From assembly GCF_001612725.1 (NCBI RefSeq), contig NZ_BDAZ01000021.1:1-64000 (forward strand): DNA of 64,000 nt, in the 5' to 3' direction. Shown piece by piece: positions 33,701-41,365 of this stretch; the stretch's first letter is position 1; each line of letters begins with the position of its first letter. A program made the translations under genes and the position numbers. The notes below the pieces were generated by a model. That model made no database searches. It worked only from the letters and a program-made list of their open reading frames with translations, and was not told the origin of the DNA. The DNA is from Nocardia anaemiae NBRC 100462 (GTDB lineage: Bacteria > Actinomycetota > Actinomycetes > Mycobacteriales > Mycobacteriaceae).

Positions 33701-34060
33701 CCCGTTAGTGCGAATGCGCGTATCCAACGAGCCGTGCGAGTGGTAAGGCATCACCAGATACAACAAACCACTCGCTGTTTCACCAACCTCCAGCATGTCG
33801 ACAATATTCGGATGTCCAGTGAGCCGGCCCATCGCGCGCTGCTCGCGGAAGAAGCGCTCGCGATCCTCCTCGAACCGGCCGGTCAGCACCTTTACCGCCA
33901 CAGTGCGTCCAATGGCGTGCTGCACGCACCGGAATACCATGCCGAAGCCGCCTCGGCCGATTTCCTCCGCATCCTCGAATCCGGCGTGACCCAACTCCGC
34001 GACGACGTCGATTCCGACGTCGCGCTGTGTTCGGAACGGATCACCTTCGACCATCGACAC
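30800..34060 (-). CDS. PknK-like Ser/Thr kinase - NTPase - LuxR-type regulator
   Basis: The 1086-residue product combines three parts. Residues about 25-290 form a eukaryotic-type Ser/Thr kinase: glycine loop IGRGGFGMVFRC, lysine VAVKVLTGRF, catalytic loop LHRDIKPGNILL, and TDFGIAHVGGG. An NB-ARC/STAND-type NTPase follows with P-loop TLTGIGGVGKS and LVLDNCEQV, plus ILATSREALSVGGE, which is typical of large actinobacterial regulators. The C-terminus is a LuxR helix-turn-helix (KLTKRERQVAGLVAQGLTNR, VISPRTAEGHVEHILTKLGF). Mycobacterial PknK has the same kinase-plus-regulator plan and acts as a signal-responsive regulator; targets here are unknown. ATG 34060 lies 39 bases after the truncated CvnD stop, so it may be read from the conservon promoter. 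Confidence 0.88.
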   Translation of the reverse strand: MSMVEGDPFRTQRDVGIDVVAELGHAGFEDAEEIGRGGFGMVFRCVQHAIGRTVAVKVLTGRFEEDRERFFREQRAMGRLTGHPNIVDMLEVGETASGLLYLVMPYHSHGSLDTRIRTNGPLRPAEVLSLGVKIAGALEAAHRAEILHRDIKPGNILLTDYGEPALTDFGIAHVGGGFKTATGTVTGSPAFTAPEVLGGEGASPASDVYGLGATLFCALTGHAAFERREGEQLVAQFLRITEEPVPDLRENGIPDDICSAVEAAMSRDPRDRPTVLTLGQRLRQIERDHGLVVDEMILPTGPRTGLLADHVSAAVPMSAMGNNVGNLPLELTSFVDRRLQVAAVKSLLARSRLVTLTGIGGVGKSRLALRVAHKVRTDFNGGAWLVELGDLTEPTLVPDAVAVALGLRNRGARPMVEAMEHLLSNRDVLLVLDNCEQVIDAVTSLAESLLQTYPQLRILATSREALSVGGEAVFSVPPLDVPVIADQLTRRVAARYDAVALFAERGAAAVPGFEITEDTDRCVARICARLDGLPLAIELAAARLRTMSPEQILSRLDDRYELLTRGSRGAPVRQQTLRWCIGWSYDLCTPVEQRLWAQLSVFVGGFEFDAAQQVCGHDLSEAEVLDGVSALVDKSILIREEIDAAIRFRMLENVQEYGREKAEESGNYREYERRHRNWCEQLALTAGAEWVGPDQLRWIARLDRELPNLRKALELGLREADDSALRIASALYLFWTLRGRLSEGRRWSTRALDRTTDARITDRAKSLYSASVMAAMQGDLPAAAGTMARLETLADEASDPLVAALFAHAEGTTYITGDDDDLARARPLLLDALDTYEASGDLKLQLDALIALGCANALQGDVQNAAVYLKRALEIAEFNGETMFRSWASWAAGFTDWKANESDRAVHMLRQGIRSARLVADPLIAAACSETMAWIEAQAENYRRAAVLTGAADSLGRVAGSSAFMFRKMRVYRDDCFQSCRKALGNKVFESARKEGAAMSFDAAVGYALGEGPGTIESEPRSEGKLTKRERQVAGLVAQGLTNRAIAGRLVISPRTAEGHVEHILTKLGFTSRAQIAAWAAAKSDS

Positions 34061-34098
34061 TCGCGATCTACCTAGCAGGCACAGTCAGAATATCGCCG

Positions 34099-34263
34099 CT
34101 ACAGCCGTCTGGCATCAACACAAGGCATCGAGCGAACACTATGGTCCCAAACCGCACCAACGGTGGTTGTCTTCCCCACACCGAACCCGCCAGCGATGAG
34201 AATCTTCACCGACGCGGCCGGCCGACGTTCTCGTGTGTCCACGTCAGAGTTTTCTAATACCAT
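34099..34263 (-). pseudogene. CvnD-type GTPase truncated after its P-loop
   Basis: ATG 34263 overlaps the DUF742 gene by 20 bases, as in intact conservons. The frame encodes MVLENSDVDTRERRPAASVK and ILIAGGFGVGKTTTVGAV, which is the N-terminus and Walker A loop of CvnD (Ras-like GTPase of cvn operons, normally about 190 residues), then ends at TAG 34099 after 54 residues. The switch regions, the NKxD-type motif and the rest are missing. The break lies 39 bases before the start of the PknK-like gene, which suggests a rearrangement joined the two. Confidence 0.75.
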
Positions 34264-34612
34264 TCAAAACCGCCCGGAGCGTGTCTATATCGGCGCTCGC
34301 CTGCGGCACAGATGGCCGGAACACAAGGCAGCCGTAAACGATAAGGTCACTGATCAGGATTTTTGTCACCATCAGGGGAAGCTGTAGCCGCGCCGAAACC
34401 TCCGCCACCGCTTGCGGTTTCGCGCACAACTGCAGAATTTCACGATGCTCGGGATCCATGCCCTGGCTCGGCGAGGCGGCACAGACCGTCATCACCTGCG
34501 TCGATACCTCGAGATCCGCACGCGAACTGCGTGTACGCCCGCGGGTTACCGCGAACGGACGCACCAACGGCCCGGCGGCGTCGTCGAACCAGGAGTGGCG
34601 CCGGTCGCTCAC
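34244..34612 (-). CDS. DUF742 protein (CvnC-type)
   Basis: The 122-residue product matches DUF742, the third member of actinobacterial conservons: an N-terminal PLVRPFAVTRGRTRS segment, then AQ-rich helices ILQLCAKPQAVAEVSARLQL, PLMVTKILISDLIVYGCLVF. DUF742 proteins form a complex with the roadblock protein and the GTPase beneath the sensor kinase. The GTG at 34612 overlaps the roadblock stop by 4 bases. Confidence 0.88.
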   Translation of the reverse strand: MSDRRHSWFDDAAGPLVRPFAVTRGRTRSSRADLEVSTQVMTVCAASPSQGMDPEHREILQLCAKPQAVAEVSARLQLPLMVTKILISDLIVYGCLVFRPSVPQASADIDTLRAVLNGIRKL

Positions 34613-35037
34613 GGCACTCCCGAATCAGGTCTTCCGGCGCGGGAACCACGAGTCGACGCCGACAGCACTGTGCCGACGCGAATCACGACCTGCCCGATCT
34701 CGTACGCAATCAATCCCAGATCCGCCGACTCCTCGGCCAACAGCGCGAGGCAGGCGTTCGACCCGGCCGACGAGACGAACAGTACACTTCGGTCCAACTC
34801 CACTACCGTCTGCCGCACGGACCCACCATCGAATCGCCGACCCACGCTTCGCGCCAGCCCGTGCAACGCGGAGGCCATGGCACACAGATGCTCCGCGGCA
34901 TCGCGCTCAATCGCCGTCGATTGCCCAAGCAACAACCCATCCGCGGACAACACCACCGCATGACGAACACCAACCAGCCGGCGGACCAAATCGTCCAGCA
35001 GCCAATCCAGCCTTTCCATTGGGGCGGTAGTCACCAT
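34609..35037 (-). CDS. Roadblock/LC7 domain protein (CvnB-type)
   Basis: ATG 35037, preceded by GAGAGG, gives 142 residues with the roadblock/LC7 fold: ERLDWLLDDLVRRLVGVRHA, VVLSADGLLLGQSTAIERDA, then LHGLARSVGRRFDGGSVRQT. Roadblock proteins regulate the activity of partner GTPases, here CvnD. The start overlaps the kinase gene by 7 bases. Because the GTPase in this operon is truncated, the usual partner is missing unless another copy supplies it. Confidence 0.9.
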   Translation of the reverse strand: MVTTAPMERLDWLLDDLVRRLVGVRHAVVLSADGLLLGQSTAIERDAAEHLCAMASALHGLARSVGRRFDGGSVRQTVVELDRSVLFVSSAGSNACLALLAEESADLGLIAYEIGQVVIRVGTVLSASTRGSRAGRPDSGVP

Positions 35038-37487
35038 GAACCTCTCGGTTGTTGGGGTTGATCCAGCTGCTGCCCGTGGCCGGGGCCAGCCGGTCGGCGG
35101 CCTTGTCTGGTACCCGTGTCGATCGCGGCCCATATGCTGCGGGCACGCTCCGGCGAATGCGCGGGATCCAGCACGGGCGCCGCCGACTCCGAGTCGACGC
35201 CGTGATTGGCCAGCTCGGGCGCGAGACTGTCCTGACGACGACGCCGCGGCAAGGGTGGACGGCCATCGTCCGGATACCAGGCCGCTTCCGCAACCTCGCC
35301 CTGTGCGTGAACCTGCTGAGACTCAGGCAATTTCGTAGCATGCTGACGATGGCGAGCACGATCGACAGACGGGCCGGAAGCCTGCGACCAGGGCTGCTCG
35401 ACCGCCGCAATGACCTGATGACCGACTACCCGCACGCCGCCGTGCGGCGGTTCGCACAGTGTTGCCGGATTCGATCGAACAATCTCCGCGTCAACGGTTT
35501 CAGTATCCCTATTCTTCGCAACGAGCTTGGTCGGAATGAGGACCACAGCACGAATCCCGCCATAATCGGATTCGGCTAGGCGGACGCCGATGTCGTGGCG
35601 GGCTGCCAGGCGGGCGACCACGAACATTCCGAGCCGGGACTCACTGGAGATCTCGGCGACACCGAAGTCCGGGGCGTCGCTAAGGGCGGCATTAATCCGC
35701 TCCATCTGATCCGTGGTCATCCCGAGGCCCTGATCCAGGACCTCGACGGCCACGCCCTTGCCGACGACGTTGCCGGACACTTCGATACGGGATTCGGGCG
35801 GAGAGAACGCATTCGCATTGTCAACCAACTCGGCGAGCAGATGCACCAGATCGGCCACCACCGACCCCAGCAGCATGACCTCGGGCAGGCGTCCGATGCT
35901 GACCCGCGCGAAACCCTCGGTCTCGCCAATCGCACTACGGACGATCTCCAGCAAAGTCACCGGATTTCGCCATTTGCGCCCCGGCCGGTCGCCGCCGAGG
36001 ATGATGAGATTCTCGGCGTTCCGCCGTTCTCGGGTCGCCAATTGGTCCAGCTTGAACAGCAGCTCCAGCAACGCCGGATCCTCCTGCCGTTCCTCGGCTC
36101 GGTCCAGCAACGCCAACTGCTGGTGGACAACCATCTGGCTGCGGTGAGCAATATTGAGGAATACCGCCCGCACACCCTCACGAGTCCGGGTCTCGGCGAC
36201 CGTCGCGCTCACCGCGGCGCCATAGGCTCTACCGAAAGCTTCTGCGACCTCACCGATTTCGTCACGACCGAAATCGAGTTCGGTAGGCTCAGCCGCCACA
36301 TCGACCGACTCGCCCGCCTCCAGCCTCCACAACAACCGTGGCAGCTCCTCATCCGCCAACGCCAACGTCCGAGTCCGCAATCGTCGTAGACGCCGGATCA
36401 GTCGGTTGGACAATGCCAGTGCGACAGCGAACGCGATAACCGCCACAACAACAATCGCGACGGCAGCGAGCAGTGAGGTGTACGCCATTCGCTGCCCAGC
36501 GTCCGCAGCGAGACTGAGTGCGGAGCGGACTTGCGATACCCATATCCCCAGCAACTCATTGTTGACGGCGGTGGCAGCACTCTGCCAACTCGCCAAGTCG
36601 AACGGCACGGATGGGGCTCGCGACTCGGTGTCCCCGCGCGATCCGGTGCCGTACTGGATCAGCGCTTCCTCCATCCTGCTCAGGTTCTGCCAAGCCGCTC
36701 CGGAGGTGAGCGCAGTCATGCGTTTCTGACCATCCGAAGCGAGTTCGGTCTCGAGCGCGCCGGCCTCGGTGTGATAGAAACCGATCAAGCGGTTGAACTC
36801 GGCGAATAGATCCGGCGCCAGCCGACCATCGATGGCGGCGAGCCCGCCTAGCGCGTTGCTGTGCGACATCGCCTCTGCGACGTCGGCCAGGCGGGTCGCA
36901 ATGGCGAGGTTCGTCGCGGTCTTCGTATCGGGCGCAGTCGTGGTGACGGCGGACGTGCCTCTGATAGCGATAGCGGCCACGCGCGTGTAGAACTGATCGA
37001 CTTCGTCGACCGAAGCACTACCGACGTCGACGCGGCTTCGCAGCGCCGAAATGCCGGCACGCGCAGTGTCGACCGTCGCCACGATGTCGGTGGTGGTGCC
37101 TGGCACCACTTTCTCGAGGGGGTGGCCGGCCGACGTGACCACGTCCCACCCGCCGTCGACGCGATGTCGCGCCTCTTGCAATGAGGTCGGGTCGGCTGCC
37201 CCACCAGCCAGCCGTAGAAGTGACCTCTCGCGCTCCTGCTGAACACCACTGATGAACTCGAAGCCTGGCGTCGAGGCGTGCTCGATCTCGGCGGACCAAT
37301 TCTTCGCGCTAACACCACGATCCACCAGGATCCAGCCACCGGCAATCCCGAGGCCGCATAGCGCAACACTCGGAATGAGCGCGATCGCAAGGATCCGCGC
37401 CCGCGCTGTGAGCAGGGCGCTGAGCAAGGTCTTGAACAAAGGTACCAACCTGATGAGGCAGAACGATACGGCAGAGGTATGGGACAC
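35031..37487 (-). CDS. CvnA-type sensor histidine kinase-like protein
   Basis: GTG 37487 gives 818 residues. A first membrane segment lies near residues 25-45 (ILAIALIPSVALCGLGIAGG). An extracytoplasmic nitrate/nitrite-sensing-like helical domain follows (QQERERSLLRLAGGAADPTS). A second membrane segment lies near residue 340 (SLLAAVAIVVVAVIAFAVAL), then a HAMP-like linker and a degenerate dimerisation helix with AHRSQMVVHQQLALLDRAEE. The GHKL ATPase has its N-box HLLAELVDNANAFSPPESRI and DQGLGM. The C-terminal about 120 residues are proline-rich and disordered. This is the membrane sensor of a cvn operon and is followed by cvnB and cvnC in the usual overlapping order. The ligand is unknown. 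Confidence 0.9.
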   Translation of the reverse strand: MSHTSAVSFCLIRLVPLFKTLLSALLTARARILAIALIPSVALCGLGIAGGWILVDRGVSAKNWSAEIEHASTPGFEFISGVQQERERSLLRLAGGAADPTSLQEARHRVDGGWDVVTSAGHPLEKVVPGTTTDIVATVDTARAGISALRSRVDVGSASVDEVDQFYTRVAAIAIRGTSAVTTTAPDTKTATNLAIATRLADVAEAMSHSNALGGLAAIDGRLAPDLFAEFNRLIGFYHTEAGALETELASDGQKRMTALTSGAAWQNLSRMEEALIQYGTGSRGDTESRAPSVPFDLASWQSAATAVNNELLGIWVSQVRSALSLAADAGQRMAYTSLLAAVAIVVVAVIAFAVALALSNRLIRRLRRLRTRTLALADEELPRLLWRLEAGESVDVAAEPTELDFGRDEIGEVAEAFGRAYGAAVSATVAETRTREGVRAVFLNIAHRSQMVVHQQLALLDRAEERQEDPALLELLFKLDQLATRERRNAENLIILGGDRPGRKWRNPVTLLEIVRSAIGETEGFARVSIGRLPEVMLLGSVVADLVHLLAELVDNANAFSPPESRIEVSGNVVGKGVAVEVLDQGLGMTTDQMERINAALSDAPDFGVAEISSESRLGMFVVARLAARHDIGVRLAESDYGGIRAVVLIPTKLVAKNRDTETVDAEIVRSNPATLCEPPHGGVRVVGHQVIAAVEQPWSQASGPSVDRARHRQHATKLPESQQVHAQGEVAEAAWYPDDGRPPLPRRRRQDSLAPELANHGVDSESAAPVLDPAHSPERARSIWAAIDTGTRQGRRPAGPGHGQQLDQPQQPRGSW

Positions 37488-37537
37488 TGAATAGGATCTT
37501 CGTAGCGAAATCCACTGATTGCTAGAGGTCTCGGGAG

Positions 37538-37870
37538 TCACGGCATCCATAGCCGCGCACAAGGCAGAGGACACAGATCTTCGGAGAGCTTGCCATCGAT
37601 GCGGACTTCGACGCCTCCGCGACGGGCGGCCGCTGCGAAGCGTTCGGCGATGTGCCGGTACGCGCGATACTGCAGAGCGGGATGCCCCGCGAAAAGTATG
37701 GTCACCCGACACTCGTCACCGCAATCATCGTTCACGTGCAACTCGGAGACGACATTCGCCGGCATCCGAGCAACACCCTGGCCCAGGTCCACACCGGACA
37801 CAGGTGGCGAGATCGCCAGACGATGCCGCGCAACCCCAAAATACTGTGCAGCGCAGTACATTCCAGCCAA
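37538..37870 (-). CDS. Hypothetical protein upstream of the conservon
   Basis: The 110-residue frame has strong coding bias and a protein-like composition: VARHRLAISPPVSGVDLGQG, VARMPANVVSELHVNDDCGD, ECRVTILFAGHPALQYRAYR, with six cysteines, two of them in DDCGDEC. ATG 37870 and ATG 37861 are both possible, and neither has a good ribosome binding site. The stop is 51 bases before the CvnA start on the same strand, so co-transcription is possible. No family recognised. Confidence 0.55.
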   Translation of the reverse strand: MAGMYCAAQYFGVARHRLAISPPVSGVDLGQGVARMPANVVSELHVNDDCGDECRVTILFAGHPALQYRAYRHIAERFAAAARRGGVEVRIDGKLSEDLCPLPCARLWMP

Positions 37871-38898
37871 CTTCGATCACCTCACGCACACTCGAGAACG
37901 AAATCGACGACTCCCCGCCGATCATGACCACGGGCCGTCGGCCACAGCGCCGGCAAGGCCGGGGAGCCATCCAAATGCCAATGACCAGCAAGCATTGAGC
38001 ACCGCGCACAAGCGGCCGCGGTTCGACCGACGAGCGAGGGTCAGCAACCGTGCGTGCAGCGTTCACGACATGCCGCTCTACACCTCTCCTCCTTGCCCAC
38101 TCCTGGCAGTTCTTCGTCCGATTTCACGCCGCACCCCCGAAGCGCCTCCGCGAGAGCGGATCTCGCGAACGCTGGCATGCCCATCGAGCACGCCCAACGA
38201 CACCGCGCCACTTGCGCGGCACCGCGCGATGTGGCCTCGATTGCGTTCTTGCCATAAGTTCCATCGATTCTCGAGCGAATCCAGGCGGACGCACTCGGGA
38301 CGAGATCTCACTCGACCAGCAGCGGTTCGGTTACAGTATAGTATACTGATATCCACGCGCGCCGCTAGAGCTCCCCGCAAACTACGGCCAGTAGCCTACT
38401 TCGAACAACGAATACCCTTCATAGAGTGCACTCTCTACGGGTGCGTGCTGCTCGTATAGATCAAAAGACGCCGTGCCAGATCACCCGCGGGTTAGGTACA
38501 GCAACGCCCGCGCCACAAGTTTCGAATGCCCCCATGTCGGTCAATAGAGAAACCGGCGAACCGCGAGACTCACCCCCACGGCATCGTCACCCTCCATCGA
38601 AGTTCATCGGCCTCGCAACTTAGGACGGAATTCGGAGGGCCCAAAGGTGACACCCAAGAGGGTACTCCGAGCCTCGCTATCAAGGACAAGCTCGGGCACA
38701 AGGTCACCAGCGGGAAGGCCCACGCGCATTTGCGGACCGACGACGCAAAGGCCGCTCCCGTCGACACCGTGAACCGGACTACTTTTCGACGGTAGTCCGC
38801 CCACAAAAGGGCAGTCACCTCATCAGCAGGCTTTCGCCATTATCCAGTGCTTTCTAACGATCAAATTGTCCCACAACATACCGCAGGTCCAGCGTAGA
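37871..38898 (+). other. Gap of about 1 kb with a palindrome and a coding-like remnant
   Basis: No intact gene was found. A + strand stretch at 38640-38795 (LGHKVTSGKAHAHLRTDDAK, AAPVDTVNRTTF) has coding-like codons but no start with a ribosome binding site and may be the end of a lost gene. A 15-bp palindrome at 38334 is listed separately. The segment around 38330-38470 is visibly AT-richer. The right end lies downstream of the TetR gene. Confidence 0.4.
38334..38348. promoter_or_regulatory. Perfect 15-bp palindrome
   Basis: CAGTATA-G-TATACTG. Its size and AT content suit a TetR- or GntR-type dimer site, but no gene start lies within 200 bases, so it may belong to a lost promoter. Confidence 0.35.
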
Positions 38899-39597
38899 TC
38901 AGTCCGATGTCTCCCCCGGGACGGGGGTCAACATCACTCTGAGGAATTCAAACCAAGACTTCTCGAACTCGTCCGAATACGGCTGGCCTAAAACCAGGCG
39001 AAAGACCCTGGGCATGGCCAGAGGAATTATCCGACCGAAGACAACAAGCGCCACCAACTTGTCCGCGGAGAGGCGGTTCGTGATCCGTCCAGCCGCCTGA
39101 TCCTCCTCGATCCACTCGCGCATTATCCTGAAATTCTCCGCGCGCTTGGCATCGAGCTCGGGGCTTTCAACTCCTTCGGTGAGCCCCTCCCAGCTCTGCA
39201 GGCGTGCCCAGATGAGGCGGGCGTCGTCCCGACCGGCATGGAACTGCCGAGAGGCCATGTAGGAACGGCCACTCGATCGATCTTCTTCGATCGCCGCGCG
39301 CGCTTGGGTCACCAGGCGATCCATCACCGATTCATATAAATCCTGCTTGGTTCCGAAGTAGCGATAAATGAGCTGCTTGTTCGACTTCGCATTTTCGGCG
39401 ATACGATCAACGCGCGCGCCGGCAATTCCGTATTCAGCAAACTCCGCGGCAGCCGCAGCCAGAATCCGCGCACGTGTCGCCTCCGGATCGCCACGCTTGT
39501 CGATTCTGGAGCTCGCCTTACCAGGGGCGGATGCGGCGTCGGGCGTTCCGGGGTCGTTCAGGGACGCTTGCGGACCGCCGTCCAGTTCACTCGACAT
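38899..39597 (-). CDS. TetR-family transcriptional regulator of the adjacent operon
   Basis: ATG 39597 gives 232 residues (GTG 39603 would add two). The N-terminal helix-turn-helix is typical: ATRARILAAAAAEFAEYGIA, GARVDRIAENAKSNKQLIYR, YFGTKQDLYESV. The C-terminal part is a ligand-binding helical bundle. An operator-like motif (TGTCAAC-N6-GTTACTAT) lies 7-27 bases upstream of the start, and near-identical copies occur upstream of the SDR-P450-ALDH operon and at 47164. This suggests autoregulation and control of the catabolic genes, probably released by a substrate or CoA ester. That is inferred from the shared motif. Confidence 0.88.
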   Translation of the reverse strand: MSSELDGGPQASLNDPGTPDAASAPGKASSRIDKRGDPEATRARILAAAAAEFAEYGIAGARVDRIAENAKSNKQLIYRYFGTKQDLYESVMDRLVTQARAAIEEDRSSGRSYMASRQFHAGRDDARLIWARLQSWEGLTEGVESPELDAKRAENFRIMREWIEEDQAAGRITNRLSADKLVALVVFGRIIPLAMPRVFRLVLGQPYSDEFEKSWFEFLRVMLTPVPGETSD

Positions 39598-39603
39598 GTC
39601 CAC

Positions 39604-39624
39604 ATAGTAACCACACGGTTGACA
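39604..39624 (-). promoter_or_regulatory. Operator-like motif at the TetR promoter
   Basis: On the - strand TGTCAAC-CGTGTG-GTTACTAT. It shares the half-sites TGTCAAC and GTT(A/G)C(T/A)AT with 45077-45097 and 47164-47184 while the six spacer bases differ, as expected for a bound dimer site. Confidence 0.65.
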
Positions 39625-39815
39625 ATACCCCCGGGAACCTGCCCGGCTTCTTCAGATCCCTTACAGGACAAGGGATCTCACAGCTCCCACATCTCGGGCG
39701 GCTTGGCATATCCCGGCTCGATGAGCTTCAACGGCATCGCGCCGAAGAACACATAAGAAGGGGCTCATCCGCATCCACGACATCGAGCACGGCTGGGTGT
39801 AGTCCTTCATGAATG

Positions 39816-41288
39816 TCAGAAAGTCCAGATCGGCGAGGACGAACCCACCCGCTCCGCGGGCCGTTCCCAGAACAGTGGTGTGTTGTCGATCGTGACCGGG
39901 AAGATCATGCGACGCACCGGACCAAAAGGCCCGGTATAGATCCGGTCCTGCCACGGGCCGTCGAGCGGGATATTAATCTTCGGACCCGGATCGGGATTTC
40001 GGGCTTCCTTGATGACCAGAGAGGCTGTCCGGGCAAGAGAGAACTTGGAGGTCGAGCCGACACCGGTCCGGAGCCGACGCGTCAAACCACGAATCGCGCC
40101 GGCCGCCATCAGATATCCCGTGGCGAGGTCGAGCCCCTCGACAACTGTATGCCGAGGACGAGATGCGTCGATAGGATGACCGTTGATACTCAAGGGAAGC
40201 CGATGCTCCGGATCCTCGAGTGCCCATGCTTGCGTCGCGTTCGCCAGACCTGTACTGAACTGGACAATCGTGTCGAAGCCCCGGCGCATGGCCCACGGCC
40301 CTGTCCAACCATAAGCCCGGATCGCGACTTCGATCAGATCAGGTTTGATGCTGCGACGCTCGGCCTCGCTGATGAGTCCGTCCAGGCCCCCCGGTCGATA
40401 GCCGTGGACGAGCACGTCGGCCTCGGACAGCAGGCGCTTGAACTGCTCGAGCCCCTCCGTAGTCGCCAGATCCAGGAATGCCCAGCGCTTACCGAGATTC
40501 TGGTCCGCGCCCTTGCCGAACCACATTGTGGACTCGTCCGAGCCGGGCTTGTCGATACGCAAGACCTCGGCGCCGAGCGCCGCCAGGAAGCGCGTTCCGA
40601 TGGGCCCCGCGAGCACACGCGTCAGATCGAGCACTCGGATCCCCGCAAGCGGCCTGCCTGGCGTCGGACGCCAAGCGCTCCCACCAGCGAGGTGCTCGGT
40701 GACAGCGGCAAGTGGTTCCTGATCGACGGCCATACCCGCTGGGGAAGCGAACCATTCGTCCGAGGTCCGGCTCGCCGCCACGATGGATCCGCCATCGACC
40801 AGACGCTGTTCGATCTCGTCGGCTTTGCTCTGTGCCACAATCGCAGTGACCCGGTCGATATCTTCCGGCACTCCCAACGTCTTGGCGATACGCGCCCGCG
40901 CCGACGGGAAGATGCCGTGCAGACGCAGCCATCGATCATCCACAGTGGGCAGTTCTGTGAAGAACGGAAAGTTGCTCGAGTGGTTCTCCTGGATCAACGG
41001 GGCACCCAGCGGCAGCGAGGGCCCCGCAGGAAGGCGGAACCAGTCGCTCGCGACAACACGGTCGACCTCTATTCGAGGTGCGGGCTCCCCGACCTCCGAT
41101 AGCAACTCCCCCACCGCTGTCCCAACCGTGCCGAATGCGGCGCCGGCCAGATCAGTCAGAGCGAAGGGCGAGGGCAAGGAGCCTTCTCCGGTGAACGAGA
41201 CATTCTCGATCAGGTCAGTATCACCACCCAGTGCGCCCCACATGTCGGTGGCAAGTTTGCGTGCGACCGGATAATCGGGTTGCGACAT
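39816..41288 (-). CDS. CaiB/BaiF (family III) CoA transferase
   Basis: ATG 41288 gives 490 residues, longer than the usual about 400. The family III core starts near residue 218 with GRPLAGIRVLDLTRVLAGPI, then AALGAEVLRIDKPGSDEST, followed by KRWAFLDLATTEGLEQFKRL and VHGYRPGGLDGL. Residues 1-210 form a second, degenerate half (ALTDLAGAAFGTVGTAVGEL; RWLRLHGIFPSARARIAKTL), so the protein may be a fused or duplicated form. These enzymes move CoA from one acyl-CoA to a free acid, so it would activate the acid formed by the aldehyde dehydrogenase upstream. It is the last gene of the SDR-P450-ALDH-CoA transferase operon. Confidence 0.88.
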   Translation of the reverse strand: MSQPDYPVARKLATDMWGALGGDTDLIENVSFTGEGSLPSPFALTDLAGAAFGTVGTAVGELLSEVGEPAPRIEVDRVVASDWFRLPAGPSLPLGAPLIQENHSSNFPFFTELPTVDDRWLRLHGIFPSARARIAKTLGVPEDIDRVTAIVAQSKADEIEQRLVDGGSIVAASRTSDEWFASPAGMAVDQEPLAAVTEHLAGGSAWRPTPGRPLAGIRVLDLTRVLAGPIGTRFLAALGAEVLRIDKPGSDESTMWFGKGADQNLGKRWAFLDLATTEGLEQFKRLLSEADVLVHGYRPGGLDGLISEAERRSIKPDLIEVAIRAYGWTGPWAMRRGFDTIVQFSTGLANATQAWALEDPEHRLPLSINGHPIDASRPRHTVVEGLDLATGYLMAAGAIRGLTRRLRTGVGSTSKFSLARTASLVIKEARNPDPGPKINIPLDGPWQDRIYTGPFGPVRRMIFPVTIDNTPLFWERPAERVGSSSPIWTF

Positions 41289-41365
41289 ATGACTTGTTCT
41301 CTTTCCCACCGGTGTGCCGACCCAAATCCGTTGCCTGGCACAGGGTGCGCGTGGCTTTGACGACG

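Noticed and set aside
35031..37712. Longer start of the CvnA-like kinase at 37712
   Set aside because: The extra 75 residues are arginine-rich and overlap another - strand gene; GTG 37487 lies directly before the natural membrane-protein start.
39813..41102. 429-codon + strand frame
   Set aside because: Mirror of the CoA transferase gene; no motif and poor amino-acid composition.
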